A DNA stretch of 64,000 bases from Actinoplanes sp. N902-109 (GCF_000389965.1 NC_021191.1:118501-182500); one strand, 5' to 3'. Shown: positions 38,247 to 47,184, counted from the stretch's first letter. Notes: generated from the letters alone by a model not told the origin. Program-made: numbers and translations.

Positions 38247-39329
38247 TCAACCCAGGTAGATGCTGCGCAGCCGGCCCACTTCGGCCATACGGCGCTCGGC
38301 GAGCCGGTCCGCAGCCACCGCCGGGGGCACTCCCTCGTCGGCGGCGAGGCGCAGGATCTGGCCGGTGGTGTCGAAGATCTTGGTGGCGCGCAGCTTGGCG
38401 CGCTCGAAGTTGAAGCCCTCGATCTCGTCGGCGACCTGGATGACGCCACCCGCGTTGACCACGTAGTCGGGGGCGTACAGGATGCCCCGCTCCTCGAGCA
38501 GCTTCTCGATGCCGGGGTGGGCCAGCTGGTTGTTCGCCGCACCCGCGACGATCCGGGCGCGCAGGACCGGCACCGTGTCGTCGTTCAGGGCACCACCGAG
38601 CGCGCACGGGGCGTACACGTCGATGTCGCCGGCGATGAGCGTCTCGGTGTCGGGAACCAGGTCGACCTCGGGATGGTTGGCCCGGGCCCAGTCCAGCGCC
38701 GACTCGTTCACGTCGGTGGCCACGACCGAGGCGCCGTCCTCGATCAGGTGACCCACCAGATATTTGCCGACCTTGCCCAGGCCCGCGATGCCGACCCGGC
38801 GGCCGGCGAGCGTCGGGCTGCCCCAGGTGTGGTCGGCCGCGGCGCGCATGCCCTGGAAGACACCCCAGGCGGTGAGCACCGAGGAGTCACCGGCGCCGCC
38901 GTGCTCGACGCTGCGCCCGGTGACGTAGCGGGTCTCGCGGGCGATCACGTCCATGTCCGGTACGTACGTGCCGACATCGCAGGCGGTGTAGTAGCGGCCG
39001 TGCAGGGACTCGACGAACCGTCCGTACGCCCGCAGCAGCGCCTCACTCTTGTCGAGTGCCGGGTCACCCCAGATCACTGCCTTGCCGCCGCCGAGGTCCA
39101 GGCCGGCGAGGGCGTTCTTGTACGCCATGCCGCGGGAGAGGTTGAGCGCGTCCGTGACGGCGGCCTCTTCACTCTCGTACGGATAGAAGCGGGTCCCGCC
39201 GAGCGCGGGGCCGAGCGCCGTCGAGTAGATACTGATGATCGCCTTGAGACCGGTGTGCCGGTCCTGACAGAAGGCGACCTGCTCGTGCCCGGCGGCGTCG
39301 GTGCCGTCGTTGCTTACGAACACGCCCAT
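38247..39329 (-). CDS. Leu/Phe/Val dehydrogenase family enzyme
   Basis: 360-residue NAD-dependent amino-acid dehydrogenase. The catalytic Lys lies in MAYKNALAGLDLGGGKAVI, and the Rossmann motif is GIAGLGKVGKYL. This group oxidatively deaminates branched-chain amino acids, and the Streptomyces relative near bldC is a valine dehydrogenase, so Val/Leu are likely substrates. ATG at 39329 has AAGGGAG upstream. The frame continues to 39509 but lacks a site there. Confidence 0.93.
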   Translation of the reverse strand: MGVFVSNDGTDAAGHEQVAFCQDRHTGLKAIISIYSTALGPALGGTRFYPYESEEAAVTDALNLSRGMAYKNALAGLDLGGGKAVIWGDPALDKSEALLRAYGRFVESLHGRYYTACDVGTYVPDMDVIARETRYVTGRSVEHGGAGDSSVLTAWGVFQGMRAAADHTWGSPTLAGRRVGIAGLGKVGKYLVGHLIEDGASVVATDVNESALDWARANHPEVDLVPDTETLIAGDIDVYAPCALGGALNDDTVPVLRARIVAGAANNQLAHPGIEKLLEERGILYAPDYVVNAGGVIQVADEIEGFNFERAKLRATKIFDTTGQILRLAADEGVPPAVAADRLAERRMAEVGRLRSIYLG

Positions 39330-39466
39330 GACTGCTCCCTTGTGAGGCGCTGGGTAGGTCCGGCTGGGTATGCCAGACATCAACAAAAGCCTAGTGCTGC
39401 CCGAGTGGCCGTGATTGGTCACGCACGGGAAGTCAATCGGCGGCGATTTCATGAAAGGATCGCGCC

Positions 39467-40306
39467 GTGCCGTCACTGTTCGCGTCGTACCTGCGGGTTT
39501 ACGAGCCACTGACCGCCTTCGACCGGGAGCGCCAAGTTTTCTGGCGGCGTTATGCCCGGGAGGGGCGTGCCCTCGGGCCGGCGGAAGGTCCGGTCAAACA
39601 GCGCACCGCCGTGCTGGAGGCGCTCGGTGCCGGCTGGACCCGCCTGCCTGACCTGCCCGACGAGGCTTATGTCCTGGAGTGGGGCGACACCCTGCTGGTC
39701 TGCCCGTGGAACCTGCGGCTGCGGGTGGCCGAGGCGGCGCTGAACGCCCGCGACGGCGTGCCGGGTGTGCTCGCCGACGCCTTCGTGCCGCCGGTGCTGG
39801 CCGGGCAGGCCAAGGCCGTGGTGGACGACTGGCGCAGCGGCGCCAAGGTGCTGGAGCACGGCGTGCCCCGGGTGCACGAGCAGGTGGCCACCTGGGGTGT
39901 GCCGCTGCGCTGGTTCGTCTTCGTCGACCTGGACGAGCGGGAGATCAGCCTGACCGGGGACCGGCGCACCCTGCGCTACCGTACGGAGATCTCGAAGGCC
40001 CGCCGGCGCGCCCATCGCGGGGTGTCGGTGCTGCGCAAGTCGCTGGGGGACGCGCCGATCACCGAGGCGGTCGAGGAGGGCACCCGGTGGCTCGAGGAGT
40101 TCCACCCGCGCTCGATCGTCGAGCTGGACTACGGCGGTCTCACCGGGCTGCTCAGCGATGACGACCTGCGGGACGACGATTCACCCGGTCTGGTGGCGGC
40201 AGGGTTGTCGGCACTGTCTCGCGGCGATGCCGACGCGGCCACCGAGGCATACGAGAAGATCGTTGCCCGGTGGCGGGCGGTGCAGTTGCTCGAGCGCTGC
40301 AACTGA
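39467..40306 (+). CDS. Conserved protein of unknown function next to bldC
   Basis: 279 residues, soluble, with no domain I can name. Notable stretches are SYLRVYEPLTAFDRERQVFWRRYAREGR at the N-terminus, VPLRWFVFVDLDEREISLTGDRRTLRYRTEISKARRRAHRG in the middle, and an acidic segment LSDDDLRDDDSPG near the end. GTG at 39467. It is divergent from the dehydrogenase gene and upstream of bldC, a position I recall as conserved in related genomes. Confidence 0.72.
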   Translation: MPSLFASYLRVYEPLTAFDRERQVFWRRYAREGRALGPAEGPVKQRTAVLEALGAGWTRLPDLPDEAYVLEWGDTLLVCPWNLRLRVAEAALNARDGVPGVLADAFVPPVLAGQAKAVVDDWRSGAKVLEHGVPRVHEQVATWGVPLRWFVFVDLDEREISLTGDRRTLRYRTEISKARRRAHRGVSVLRKSLGDAPITEAVEEGTRWLEEFHPRSIVELDYGGLTGLLSDDDLRDDDSPGLVAAGLSALSRGDADAATEAYEKIVARWRAVQLLERCN

Positions 40307-40608
40307 TCGACGTTCCTGATGCTCCGAGCAGGCCAAATGGGACTTTCGGGCATGGATCGCTGCCCGTGGGAACGCTCCCAAGCTGAATACGCTTCGTGAT
40401 CGCCGTCTGCCGAAGGGTGATATTCGGTCCAAACAAGACACTTTCTGGCGTAGAAAACTCGCATAAATCGGGCATGCTTCAACCGTCTATCTAGGGACGA
40501 TCGGCCGTTCGGCCCATGTCGGACATCGGGGACTAGCCGGACCATGAGAGACGCACCGGCCGGCGGGACCCCGGCCGATGTCTTTAGGTACCTGTGGAGG
40601 AGTGACCG
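40307..40608. other. bldC leader region
   Basis: 302 bp without a gene and AT-richer than its surroundings in the middle. It contains the palindrome ATGTC-G-GACAT (40516-40526) and a GGCCGTTCGGCC element just before it. Both are candidate regulator sites for bldC. No clear -10/-35 pair stands out. Confidence 0.45.
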
Positions 40609-40818
40609 ATGGCATCGCGTACGCACGATCCTGAGCCGCTACTAACGCCGGCCGAGGTGGCGTCGATGTTCCGCGTCGACCCGAAGACCGTCACCCGGTG
40701 GGCAAAGGCGGGCAAGCTCAGCGCAATTCGCACGCTGGGCGGGCACCGTCGCTACCGGGAGTCGGAGGTTCGCGCCCTGCTGCAGGGGCAGATTCCCACG
40801 CAGCGTCAGGGCGACTGA
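40609..40818 (+). CDS. bldC: BldC developmental transcriptional regulator
   Basis: 69-residue MerR-like winged-helix protein: LLTPAEVASMFRVDPKTVTRWAKAGKLSAIRTLGGHRRYRESEVRALL is nearly the textbook BldC core. In Streptomyces BldC binds direct repeats head-to-tail and delays entry into sporulation. ATG at 40609 has GGAGGAG upstream. A strong terminator follows, so it is monocistronic. Confidence 0.96.
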   Translation: MASRTHDPEPLLTPAEVASMFRVDPKTVTRWAKAGKLSAIRTLGGHRRYRESEVRALLQGQIPTQRQGD

Positions 40819-40848
40819 ACGGACCGCAGTCGACCGAGGGACCGATGT

Positions 40849-40882
40849 AAGGGGCGAGCGCCGGGGAAGGCGTCCGCCCCTT
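40849..40882 (+). terminator. bldC terminator
   Basis: AAGGGGCG (40849-40856) pairs with CGCCCCTT (40875-40882), and GCGCC/GGCG continues the stem to a short GGGGAA loop. It is followed by AATCGTTT. Confidence 0.8.
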
Positions 40883-40902
40883 AATCGTTTCCGGAGCAAA
40901 AC

Positions 40903-41685
40903 ATGCAGATCGATCAACCACCCATCGGCGACGTCTTCGGTGAGCTCGTCCGTGACGTGTACGCCGTGCGTACCGGCATCGGCCCGCGCCCGCTGGCCGG
41001 TGGCCGGGTGCCCCGCCCGGTCATCGAGATCATCGAGCGCGACGACGGGCTGATCAACGGCGCCCCGGCCGACCACTACCTCGCCGAGCCGGACGAGTGG
41101 CAACCGCACGACCATCGGGCGCTCCGGCTGTGCCGCGGCGCCGTCCTCGACATCGGCTGCGGCGCCGGGCGTACGGCCCTGGAGCTGCAACGCCGCAGCA
41201 TGGCGGTCACCGGTCTGGACATCTCACCCGGCGCGATCGGGGTCGCCCGGCAGCGCGGGCTGCGCGACACGGTCATTGCCACGGTCGACGAGTACTCCCG
41301 GGCGGCCGCGCGCTACGACACGTTCCTGCTGCTCGGCAACAACCTCGGGCTGCTCGAAGGCGCCGAGCGGGCCCCGGTGTTCCTCGCCGCGCTGGCCCGG
41401 CTGGCCCGCCCCGGCGCCCGGCTCATCGCGCAGGGCACCGATCCGTACGGCACGACTGATCCGGTTCACGTCGGCTATCACCGCCGCAACCGGGAGCGGG
41501 GCCGGTTGGGCGGTCAGTTGCGGCTGCGGCTGCGCTACCGGCTGCAGGCCACCGAATGGTTCGACTATCTCGTCTGCTCAGTGGCCGAGCTGGAGCAGCT
41601 GCTGACCGGCACCGGCTGGCGGATCACATCGATCGACGACCAGGACCGGCCTTATTACCTTGCGGTCATGGAGCTGCGCCCGTGA
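40903..41685 (+). CDS. Class I SAM-dependent methyltransferase
   Basis: 260 residues. SAM motif AVLDIGCGAGRTALEL, then GLDISPGAIGVARQRG and the post-II segment YDTFLLLGNNLGLLEG. An N-terminal ~80 residues precede the fold. The substrate is unknown. Its stop overlaps the kptA start (GTGA), so the two are made together, and an RNA- or nucleotide-linked role is possible but unproven. ATG at 40903 has GGAG upstream. Confidence 0.85.
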   Translation: MQIDQPPIGDVFGELVRDVYAVRTGIGPRPLAGGRVPRPVIEIIERDDGLINGAPADHYLAEPDEWQPHDHRALRLCRGAVLDIGCGAGRTALELQRRSMAVTGLDISPGAIGVARQRGLRDTVIATVDEYSRAAARYDTFLLLGNNLGLLEGAERAPVFLAALARLARPGARLIAQGTDPYGTTDPVHVGYHRRNRERGRLGGQLRLRLRYRLQATEWFDYLVCSVAELEQLLTGTGWRITSIDDQDRPYYLAVMELRP

Positions 41686-42239
41686 GCTTGACCAAGGAAG
41701 AAGTAAGGATCAGCCGGCGGATGTCCATGGTGCTGCGGCACCGCCCGGAGGCGGCCGGCCTCACCCTCGACGCCAACGGCTGGGTGCCGGTGGCCGACCT
41801 GCTCGCCGCGCTGGGGATCGGCCGGGACATCCTCGATGCGGTGGTGTCCGGCAACGACAAGTCCCGCTTCGCCGTCGCCACCGGGGCGGACGGCGTCGAG
41901 CGCATCCGGGCCAGCCAGGGCCACTCCCGCCGGGTGGCGGTGGATCTCGGGCTGACCCCGGCCCAGCCGCCGGCTGTGCTGTTCCATGGCACCCCGCGGC
42001 AGAACGTCCCCTCGATCATGCGGGACGGGCTGCGGCCGGGTTCCCGTCACCACGTCCATCTGTCACCGGATGTCGCCACCGCGACGAGGGTGGGCCGGCG
42101 GCGGTCCGGCGACATCGTGGTTCTCGCTGTTCAAGCGGCTGCGATGGCCGCCGCGGGGCACGTCTTCCACCGCAGCGACAACGGCGTCTGGCTGACCGAG
42201 GCCGTTCCGCCGCATCATCTTGGTGAACATTCGGAATAA
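41682..42239 (+). CDS. kptA: RNA 2'-phosphotransferase (KptA/Tpt1)
   Basis: 185-residue Tpt1 homologue. It moves an internal RNA 2'-phosphate to NAD+, giving ADP-ribose 1'',2''-cyclic phosphate. The active-site residues expected for the family are visible: R19-H20 in VLRHRPE, R76 in RIRASQGHS, the LFHGT and HVHLSPD motifs, and Arg in FHRSDNGVWL. Start is GTG at 41682, inside the methyltransferase stop. Bacteria lack the tRNA-splicing step that needs Tpt1 in fungi, so its natural substrate here is open. Confidence 0.93.
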   Translation: MSLTKEEVRISRRMSMVLRHRPEAAGLTLDANGWVPVADLLAALGIGRDILDAVVSGNDKSRFAVATGADGVERIRASQGHSRRVAVDLGLTPAQPPAVLFHGTPRQNVPSIMRDGLRPGSRHHVHLSPDVATATRVGRRRSGDIVVLAVQAAAMAAAGHVFHRSDNGVWLTEAVPPHHLGEHSE

Positions 42240-42296
42240 AGGGACATAGCGTCCGTCATCGGGAGACCGGCGGTCCAGCCCGTTAGCGTATGGGGG

Positions 42297-42866
42297 ATGA
42301 GGGGGGTAACTCGGCGTCAGCTGACGAATCTCCTCGGTGCCTGTGGCCTGGTGGCGACCCTGGGTGGACTCGCGTACGGGTTGCCCGCTCTCAACCACGC
42401 CCTGCCCAGCGAACGGTCGGTGCCCAGCGACCGGCCGTACGAGATCGGGGGTGGGGTGTCGGTCATCCCACCGGCCGGGGCGCGCATCGACGTCACCGAG
42501 ACCCGGCCCGCCGAAGACACCGGATCCGTGCTGTTCCGGGTCGGTGCGGTCCGATACCTGATCACCGTCAAGCGGTTCGGCGGCACGTTGACGGCGGCCG
42601 TGGCCAGCCTGCGGCAACGCATCACCGGCACGTCCGGCTACCAGGTCACCGGCACGGAACTCACGGTCCAGGCGGCGGACGGGCTGAGCGGCCTGCAGGG
42701 CGGCTACAGCGCACCCGGGCGCGGCGGGCGCTACGCGGTCTTCGTTGCCGACGGGCACACCATCGAGGTGACGGTAAGCGGCGCGGATCTCGACCTCGGG
42801 CGCATCCTGCCGGCCATCGACGCCAGCACCCGGACCCTGCGCTACACCCCGGAGCCGCCCGAATGA
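42297..42866 (+). CDS. Membrane-anchored protein of unknown function
   Basis: 189 residues. After a basic start (MRGVTRRQLTN) comes a hydrophobic segment LLGACGLVATLGGLAYGLPAL that is either an uncleaved anchor or a signal peptide. The rest is a predicted extracytoplasmic beta-rich domain (GGVSVIPPAGARIDVTE, then GYSAPGRGGRYAVFVADG). It overlaps the PrsW gene by 4 nt, so the two may function together. Confidence 0.75.
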   Translation: MRGVTRRQLTNLLGACGLVATLGGLAYGLPALNHALPSERSVPSDRPYEIGGGVSVIPPAGARIDVTETRPAEDTGSVLFRVGAVRYLITVKRFGGTLTAAVASLRQRITGTSGYQVTGTELTVQAADGLSGLQGGYSAPGRGGRYAVFVADGHTIEVTVSGADLDLGRILPAIDASTRTLRYTPEPPE

Positions 42867-44158
42867 CCGTGGAGCCCCGCTTGCGCAGTCAACGAACCGC
42901 GCCCGTGCAACCGGGTGCCGGACCGGACCCGGGGATGCTGCGGCTCCCGGCGTTCTGGATCGTGGTGGCGTTGATCGCTGCCGGCGGCGTACGGATGACG
43001 CTGATCATGGCCCAGTACGCCGCGGCGTACCCGATCGCGCTGGTCACCGCGATCCTGCTGTTCGCCCTGCTGGCCGTGCCGTTCTGGTTCGTGGTGCAGG
43101 AGCTCGACTTCCTGGAGCGTGAGCCGCCGGCGCTGCTGGTCATGGCGTTCGCGTGGGGCGGGCTGGTGGCCACGTCGGTGTCGATCCCGGGCAGTGCCGC
43201 GCTTGACGACATCATCGCCAAACTGGGTTCGCCGCACCTCGCGGCCGACTGGGGTGCCGCGCTGGCCGGTCCCACGGTCGAGGAGATCGCCAAGGCGCTG
43301 GGCGTGGTGGCCATCGTGCTGGTGGCGCGCAGCCAGGTGAACAGCGTGCTCGACGGTGTCGTCTACGGCGCGATGGTCGGCCTGGGATTCCAGATCGTCG
43401 AGGACATCGTGTACGCGATGGGCTCGGTCGCGCTCGCCGGTCGCGGTGATCATGTGGAACCGGTCATCACCACGTTCCTGCTCCGCGGTTTTCTCTCCGG
43501 TGTGTGGAGCCACACCCTCTTCGGCGCGCTCGCCGGCGCGGGCATCGGCTATCTGGTGGTACGCAGCGAGCGCACCCTGCGCACCCGGATCGGCGCCGCC
43601 GCCCTGGCCGTGTTCGGGGCCTGGGCCTCGCACCTGCTGTGGAACTCCCCGCTGCTGCGGGACGGCCTCGGCAACGGTGCGGTGGCCCTGCTCGTGGTGC
43701 TGGTTCTCAAGGGCCTGCCGCCGCTGATTCTGATCTGGCTGCTGGTGCGGTCGGCGCACGACCGCGAGGCCGACTACTACGCCGTCCAGCTGAGCAGCCT
43801 CACCGACCCGGAACTCATCACGCCGGCCGAGGTGGAGGTGCTCAAGGCCGGCTCGCGGCGGGCCAGCGCGCGGTCCTACGCCCGGGCGAAGGCCGGCTGG
43901 CGGGCCCGGGCCGCCGTGCGCCGCCTGCAGCACGCCCAGGCCCGGCTGGCGGTCGAGCTGAGCCGCAACACCCCGGACCTGACCCGCTGGCAGCACGAGG
44001 TGCGCCAGCAGCGCCGCATCCTGCGCCGCCTGGGGCATCCCGAGGCGATCGCCCCCGGCGGCAGAGGGCCGTGGCGGCGCACCGCGTCGGCGGTGTTCTC
44101 CACGGCCCTCGCCATTGCCGTGCTCTGGGCGCTGATCAGCAGCCTCGGCGGCGGATAG
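42863..44158 (+). CDS. PrsW family intramembrane metalloprotease
   Basis: 431 residues with about eight membrane helices. Family motifs are EEIAK (in GPTVEEIAKALG), FQIVED, and His in SHTLFGALAG and SHLLWN. PrsW proteins cut membrane anchors, for example of anti-sigma factors. A soluble, Arg/Ala-rich helical region (about 310-400) and a last transmembrane segment extend it beyond the usual length. Start is ATG at 42863, overlapping the upstream gene. The adjacent single-pass protein is a possible substrate. Confidence 0.88.
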   Translation: MTVEPRLRSQRTAPVQPGAGPDPGMLRLPAFWIVVALIAAGGVRMTLIMAQYAAAYPIALVTAILLFALLAVPFWFVVQELDFLEREPPALLVMAFAWGGLVATSVSIPGSAALDDIIAKLGSPHLAADWGAALAGPTVEEIAKALGVVAIVLVARSQVNSVLDGVVYGAMVGLGFQIVEDIVYAMGSVALAGRGDHVEPVITTFLLRGFLSGVWSHTLFGALAGAGIGYLVVRSERTLRTRIGAAALAVFGAWASHLLWNSPLLRDGLGNGAVALLVVLVLKGLPPLILIWLLVRSAHDREADYYAVQLSSLTDPELITPAEVEVLKAGSRRASARSYARAKAGWRARAAVRRLQHAQARLAVELSRNTPDLTRWQHEVRQQRRILRRLGHPEAIAPGGRGPWRRTASAVFSTALAIAVLWALISSLGGG

Positions 44159-44163
44159 CGGGG

Positions 44164-44412
44164 TCAGACCTGCGGGGGCAGGCCGCCGTCGCCGTCGACC
44201 ACCTTGTCGGGGGTGCCGTCCTCGTCCAGGTCGACCATGGTGATGTCGACCAGGCCGTCGCCGTCGGTGTCGAACTGGAACAGGTCCGGCTTGCCGTCGC
44301 CGTCGGTGTCGGACACCCAGACATCCGTCTTGCCGTCGCCGTTCGTGTCCTGCGCAAGCAGGTCGACACGGTGGTCCCCGCGGGTCTCAACGGTCTCCTG
44401 GGGGTCGCTCAT
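44164..44412 (-). CDS. Small acidic protein with DxDGDG calcium-binding-like repeats
   Basis: 82 residues without signal peptide. Four consecutive ~13-residue units (DTNGDGKTDVWVS, DTDGDGKPDLFQF, DTDGDGLVDITMV, DLDEDGTPDKVV) plus a final DGDGG resemble thrombospondin type-3 or EF-hand-loop repeats that bind calcium. It is a likely cytosolic Ca2+-binding protein. ATG at 44412 has GAGGAG upstream. It ends 5 bp from the convergent PrsW gene. Confidence 0.8.
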   Translation of the reverse strand: MSDPQETVETRGDHRVDLLAQDTNGDGKTDVWVSDTDGDGKPDLFQFDTDGDGLVDITMVDLDEDGTPDKVVDGDGGLPPQV

Positions 44413-44536
44413 CACTGTCTCCTCGCTGGCGTGGGCAGGTCCGTACACCGTAGGTGCCCACCGCCAGCGCCGCCGGAACGCTTTTTGTGACAGTTGTCGC
44501 TGAGCACTGCGGAACTCGCCGGTAACGTTGCCCGAC

Positions 44537-44935
44537 GTGAATATCCCAGCCTTGATCGGTAGCGCGGGCGCCCTCGGCGAGCGCATGGGCATCGAGATCA
44601 CCGAGGCCACCCCGGAACGGGTGGTCGCCACGATGCCGGTGGAGGGCAACACCCAGCCGTACGGGCTGCTGCACGGCGGCGCGTCGTGCGTGCTGGCCGA
44701 GACCATCGGGTCGACCGGCGCGGTGCTGCACGGCGCCACGGTGGACCGGCCGTTCGCGGTGGGCGTCGACATCAACGCCACCCATCACAAGGCGGTCCGC
44801 TCCGGCGTCGTCACCGGGGTGGCCACGCCGGTGCACCGGGGGCGTACGGCGGTCACGTACGAGATCGTCATCACCGACGAGGACGGCGACCGGGTCTGCA
44901 CCGCCCGGCTCACCTGCCTCCTTCGTGGGGCATGA
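44537..44935 (+). CDS. Hotdog-fold (PaaI-type) thioesterase
   Basis: 132 residues with the hotdog signature: GNTQPYGLLHGGASCVLAETIGS carries the conserved HGG and the acidic catalytic residue, and VGVDINATHHKAVRSG is the second strand pair. Members hydrolyse acyl-CoA thioesters, and the substrate is unknown. GTG at 44537 was chosen, and a TTG at 44528 is also possible. It overlaps the next gene by 4 nt. Confidence 0.88.
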   Translation: MNIPALIGSAGALGERMGIEITEATPERVVATMPVEGNTQPYGLLHGGASCVLAETIGSTGAVLHGATVDRPFAVGVDINATHHKAVRSGVVTGVATPVHRGRTAVTYEIVITDEDGDRVCTARLTCLLRGA

Positions 44936-45366
44936 CGGGGCAGTTCTTGACGGATCCGCGTACCTTTCTTGACGTGACCGACGTACCACAGCACGCATTG
45001 GACGACGCGGCGCAGGTGTTGCACTGCGCGCTCAGCGGCGACAGCGACGCGGTGGTCGGCACGTTCGACGCGGTCGTCGACCGCTCGGGTGTCGTCGGCG
45101 CGTACGACGTTGCCTGGTGCCTCGCCGCGACCATGGTCGGACGCAACGTGCCGCTCGGTGGCGCCTGGACGCTGGAGTTCCCCGGCATCGACGACGCGCG
45201 TTACGACAAGCGCTGGGTGGCCCGTTTCGTCAGCGCCTACGTGAACGGCGACATCCCCACCGGGGAAGCCCTGTTCGGCGCGGCCATCGCCGACGGTCAG
45301 CTGCCGGACTGCCTGCTGGCGCTGGCCGGGTCGACGGTGGCCACGCTCCGCCACCGTGCTGCCTAA
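44932..45366 (+). CDS. Protein of unknown function
   Basis: 144 residues that I do not recognise. It is soluble, with a patterned helical segment (ALDDAAQVLHCALSGDSDAVVGTFDAVVDRSG) and a tryptophan-containing middle. Start is ATG at 44932, overlapping the thioesterase stop. A GTG at 44974 (after FLD) is the alternative. It overlaps the convergent 102-residue gene by 4 nt. Confidence 0.65.
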   Translation: MTGQFLTDPRTFLDVTDVPQHALDDAAQVLHCALSGDSDAVVGTFDAVVDRSGVVGAYDVAWCLAATMVGRNVPLGGAWTLEFPGIDDARYDKRWVARFVSAYVNGDIPTGEALFGAAIADGQLPDCLLALAGSTVATLRHRAA

Positions 45367-45671
45367 GCGCTTTTCAGATACAGCGCCCGCGCGTACTGCG
45401 CCGCGGCGGCCTCGTTGTACATCGAGGCCTGGGCCATGAAGAACTCGTTGTCGGCGAGCGCCCGCTTGGCCTGCGTCGTCTCCCGCCAGCGGATCGCGCC
45501 GTCGATCTCCGTACCGCCGCGGGCCCTGGCGTCGAGCCGGTACCGCGCCCGGCCGGCCCGGAACGTCTCCCAGGCCTGCTCGGCCTGGCGCATGTTCTCC
45601 AGCCCCTTCTCCATCAGCGCCTCGGCCAGCGTCCACGCCGACTGCTCTTCCGTACTCTTGAATGTCAGCAC
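45363..45671 (-). CDS. Small helical protein of unknown function
   Basis: 102 residues, largely amphipathic helix with no Pro or Cys and charged and Ala-rich composition (SAWTLAEALMEKGLENMRQAEQAWETF then NEFFMAQASMYNEAAAAQYARAL). No family recognised. GTG at 45671 is preceded by GGGAGG at good spacing, which supports it being a gene. Confidence 0.7.
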   Translation of the reverse strand: MLTFKSTEEQSAWTLAEALMEKGLENMRQAEQAWETFRAGRARYRLDARARGGTEIDGAIRWRETTQAKRALADNEFFMAQASMYNEAAAAQYARALYLKSA

Positions 45672-45843
45672 GTCAGACCTCCCTTTCAGTCAGCTGTACG
45701 GATGCCGGAGCGGTCGCGCCAGTCGCGTGCAAGAAGCGGCAAACGCCGCACCGTGATCACAACTCACGGCTACCCGACGGCAATCCGGCGGCCCGCGAGC
45801 CCGCCGATCCTCAGAACGTCCAAGCGGATATCGGGGGGTTGTC

Positions 45844-46863
45844 GTGGGGATTCTCGTCAAGGTCATGACCGGCGTGCTGTCGGTCGGGGTGGTGGTGGGT
45901 CTCGGGCTGCCCAGGACCGCCTCGGCGCCGGCCGTGGCCGCGGCACCCGAAGCTCCCGCCGCAGCCCCGCAGATCACCACGCAGGGCCTCGCACCGATCC
46001 GGGTCATGCCCATCGGTGACTCGATCACCCGCGGCACCGGCTCGCCGACCCGCAGCTCCTACCGCATGGCGCTGGCGGAGCGCCTGCGCAAGGGCGGCCT
46101 GCAGATCAACTACGTGGGCTCGCAGAGCGACGGCACCGGCAGCGACATCAGCCACGAGGGCCACGGCGGCTGGACCATCGACCAGCTGTCCGAGCAGGCC
46201 ACCGGCTGGCTGACCGCCTGGCGCCCGGACGTGGTCCTGGTGCACGCCGGCACCAACAACATCACCAAGGGCGACGGCCCGTACACGACGGCTCGCAAGC
46301 TGTCGGCCTTCGTCGACCAGATCCGGGCGGCACGTCCCGACGCGCACATCTTCGTCGCGCAGATCGTCACCTCCCGGGTGCCGCGCGAGGCCGCCCAGGA
46401 CCGGGTCTACAACAAGCTCATCCCGACGCTGATGGCAGCCAAGCACGACGCCGGCATCACCGTGGTCGACCAGTCCTCGGTCGGCGGCATCGACCTGCAC
46501 GACCTGCACCACCCCAATGACTTCGGCTACTCGAAGATGGCGTGGAACTGGTACACCGCGATGGCGCCCAGCTATGGCGTCACCGGCGACACCGGGCCCA
46601 ACCCGTACCGCGCCTCACGCACCTACCGCTGCCTGGCCAGTAAGGTCGTCATCGACGGCGAGGAGCACCACCGCACCGAGTGCCGCACCTGGTTCCTGCG
46701 GCCCACCACGCTGCGGATCAGCGGCGTCAACCGCTCGGTCCGCGTCTGGCAGACCCTGCGGGAGACCAAGCAGACCTATCGGGTACGGGTACAGGGCAAG
46801 CCGGCCACGCGCACCCGCACGATCCGGCGCTGGACCGGCCCGGGCAACCTGCTGAACGTCTGA
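45844..46863 (+). CDS. Secreted SGNH/GDSL hydrolase
   Basis: 339 residues with an N-terminal signal peptide (to about 31, ASAPAVAA). It has SGNH block I GDSITRG, block III GTNNI and block V DLHHPND, i.e. a Ser-Asp-His esterase of the carbohydrate- or lipid-esterase type. The ~110 residues after the catalytic domain are Arg/Thr-rich with two cysteines and may form a small accessory domain. GTG at 45844. It ends just before the convergent STAS gene. Confidence 0.85.
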   Translation: MGILVKVMTGVLSVGVVVGLGLPRTASAPAVAAAPEAPAAAPQITTQGLAPIRVMPIGDSITRGTGSPTRSSYRMALAERLRKGGLQINYVGSQSDGTGSDISHEGHGGWTIDQLSEQATGWLTAWRPDVVLVHAGTNNITKGDGPYTTARKLSAFVDQIRAARPDAHIFVAQIVTSRVPREAAQDRVYNKLIPTLMAAKHDAGITVVDQSSVGGIDLHDLHHPNDFGYSKMAWNWYTAMAPSYGVTGDTGPNPYRASRTYRCLASKVVIDGEEHHRTECRTWFLRPTTLRISGVNRSVRVWQTLRETKQTYRVRVQGKPATRTRTIRRWTGPGNLLNV

Positions 46864-46869
46864 CCGGCG

Positions 46870-47184
46870 TCAACCCTCGACGGGGTCGAACAGCGCCAGC
46901 ACCCCGGACACGTCGAGGACGCGGTGGACGAGGCCGTGGGCGTTGACGATCGACATCGCGACCCCGGCCGCCCGCCCGGCGGTGAGCCCGTCGATCAGCG
47001 CGCCCAGGGCCTCGCTGTCGATGAAGTCGGTGCCGTCCAGGTCGATGACGACACGACCCTGCCCGTCGTGCTGGACGGCCCGCACCATCGCGTCGCGCAG
47101 GTCGTCACGGGCGTTGATGTCGAATTCCCCGGACAGCCGGACATGGCCCGCCTCCCGGGCGATCTGGTAGCTCGGCTCAGTCAC
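46870..47184 (-). CDS. STAS domain anti-anti-sigma factor
   Basis: 104-residue STAS protein. The DLDGTDFIDSEALGALI segment holds the conserved phosphorylatable Ser. In partner switching it binds and neutralises an anti-sigma kinase, and the adjacent 47225-47653 gene is the natural partner. A GTG at 47190 is also in frame, but AGAGG overlaps it and lies 5 nt before the GTG at 47184, so the latter is used. Confidence 0.88.
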   Translation of the reverse strand: MTEPSYQIAREAGHVRLSGEFDINARDDLRDAMVRAVQHDGQGRVVIDLDGTDFIDSEALGALIDGLTAGRAAGVAMSIVNAHGLVHRVLDVSGVLALFDPVEG

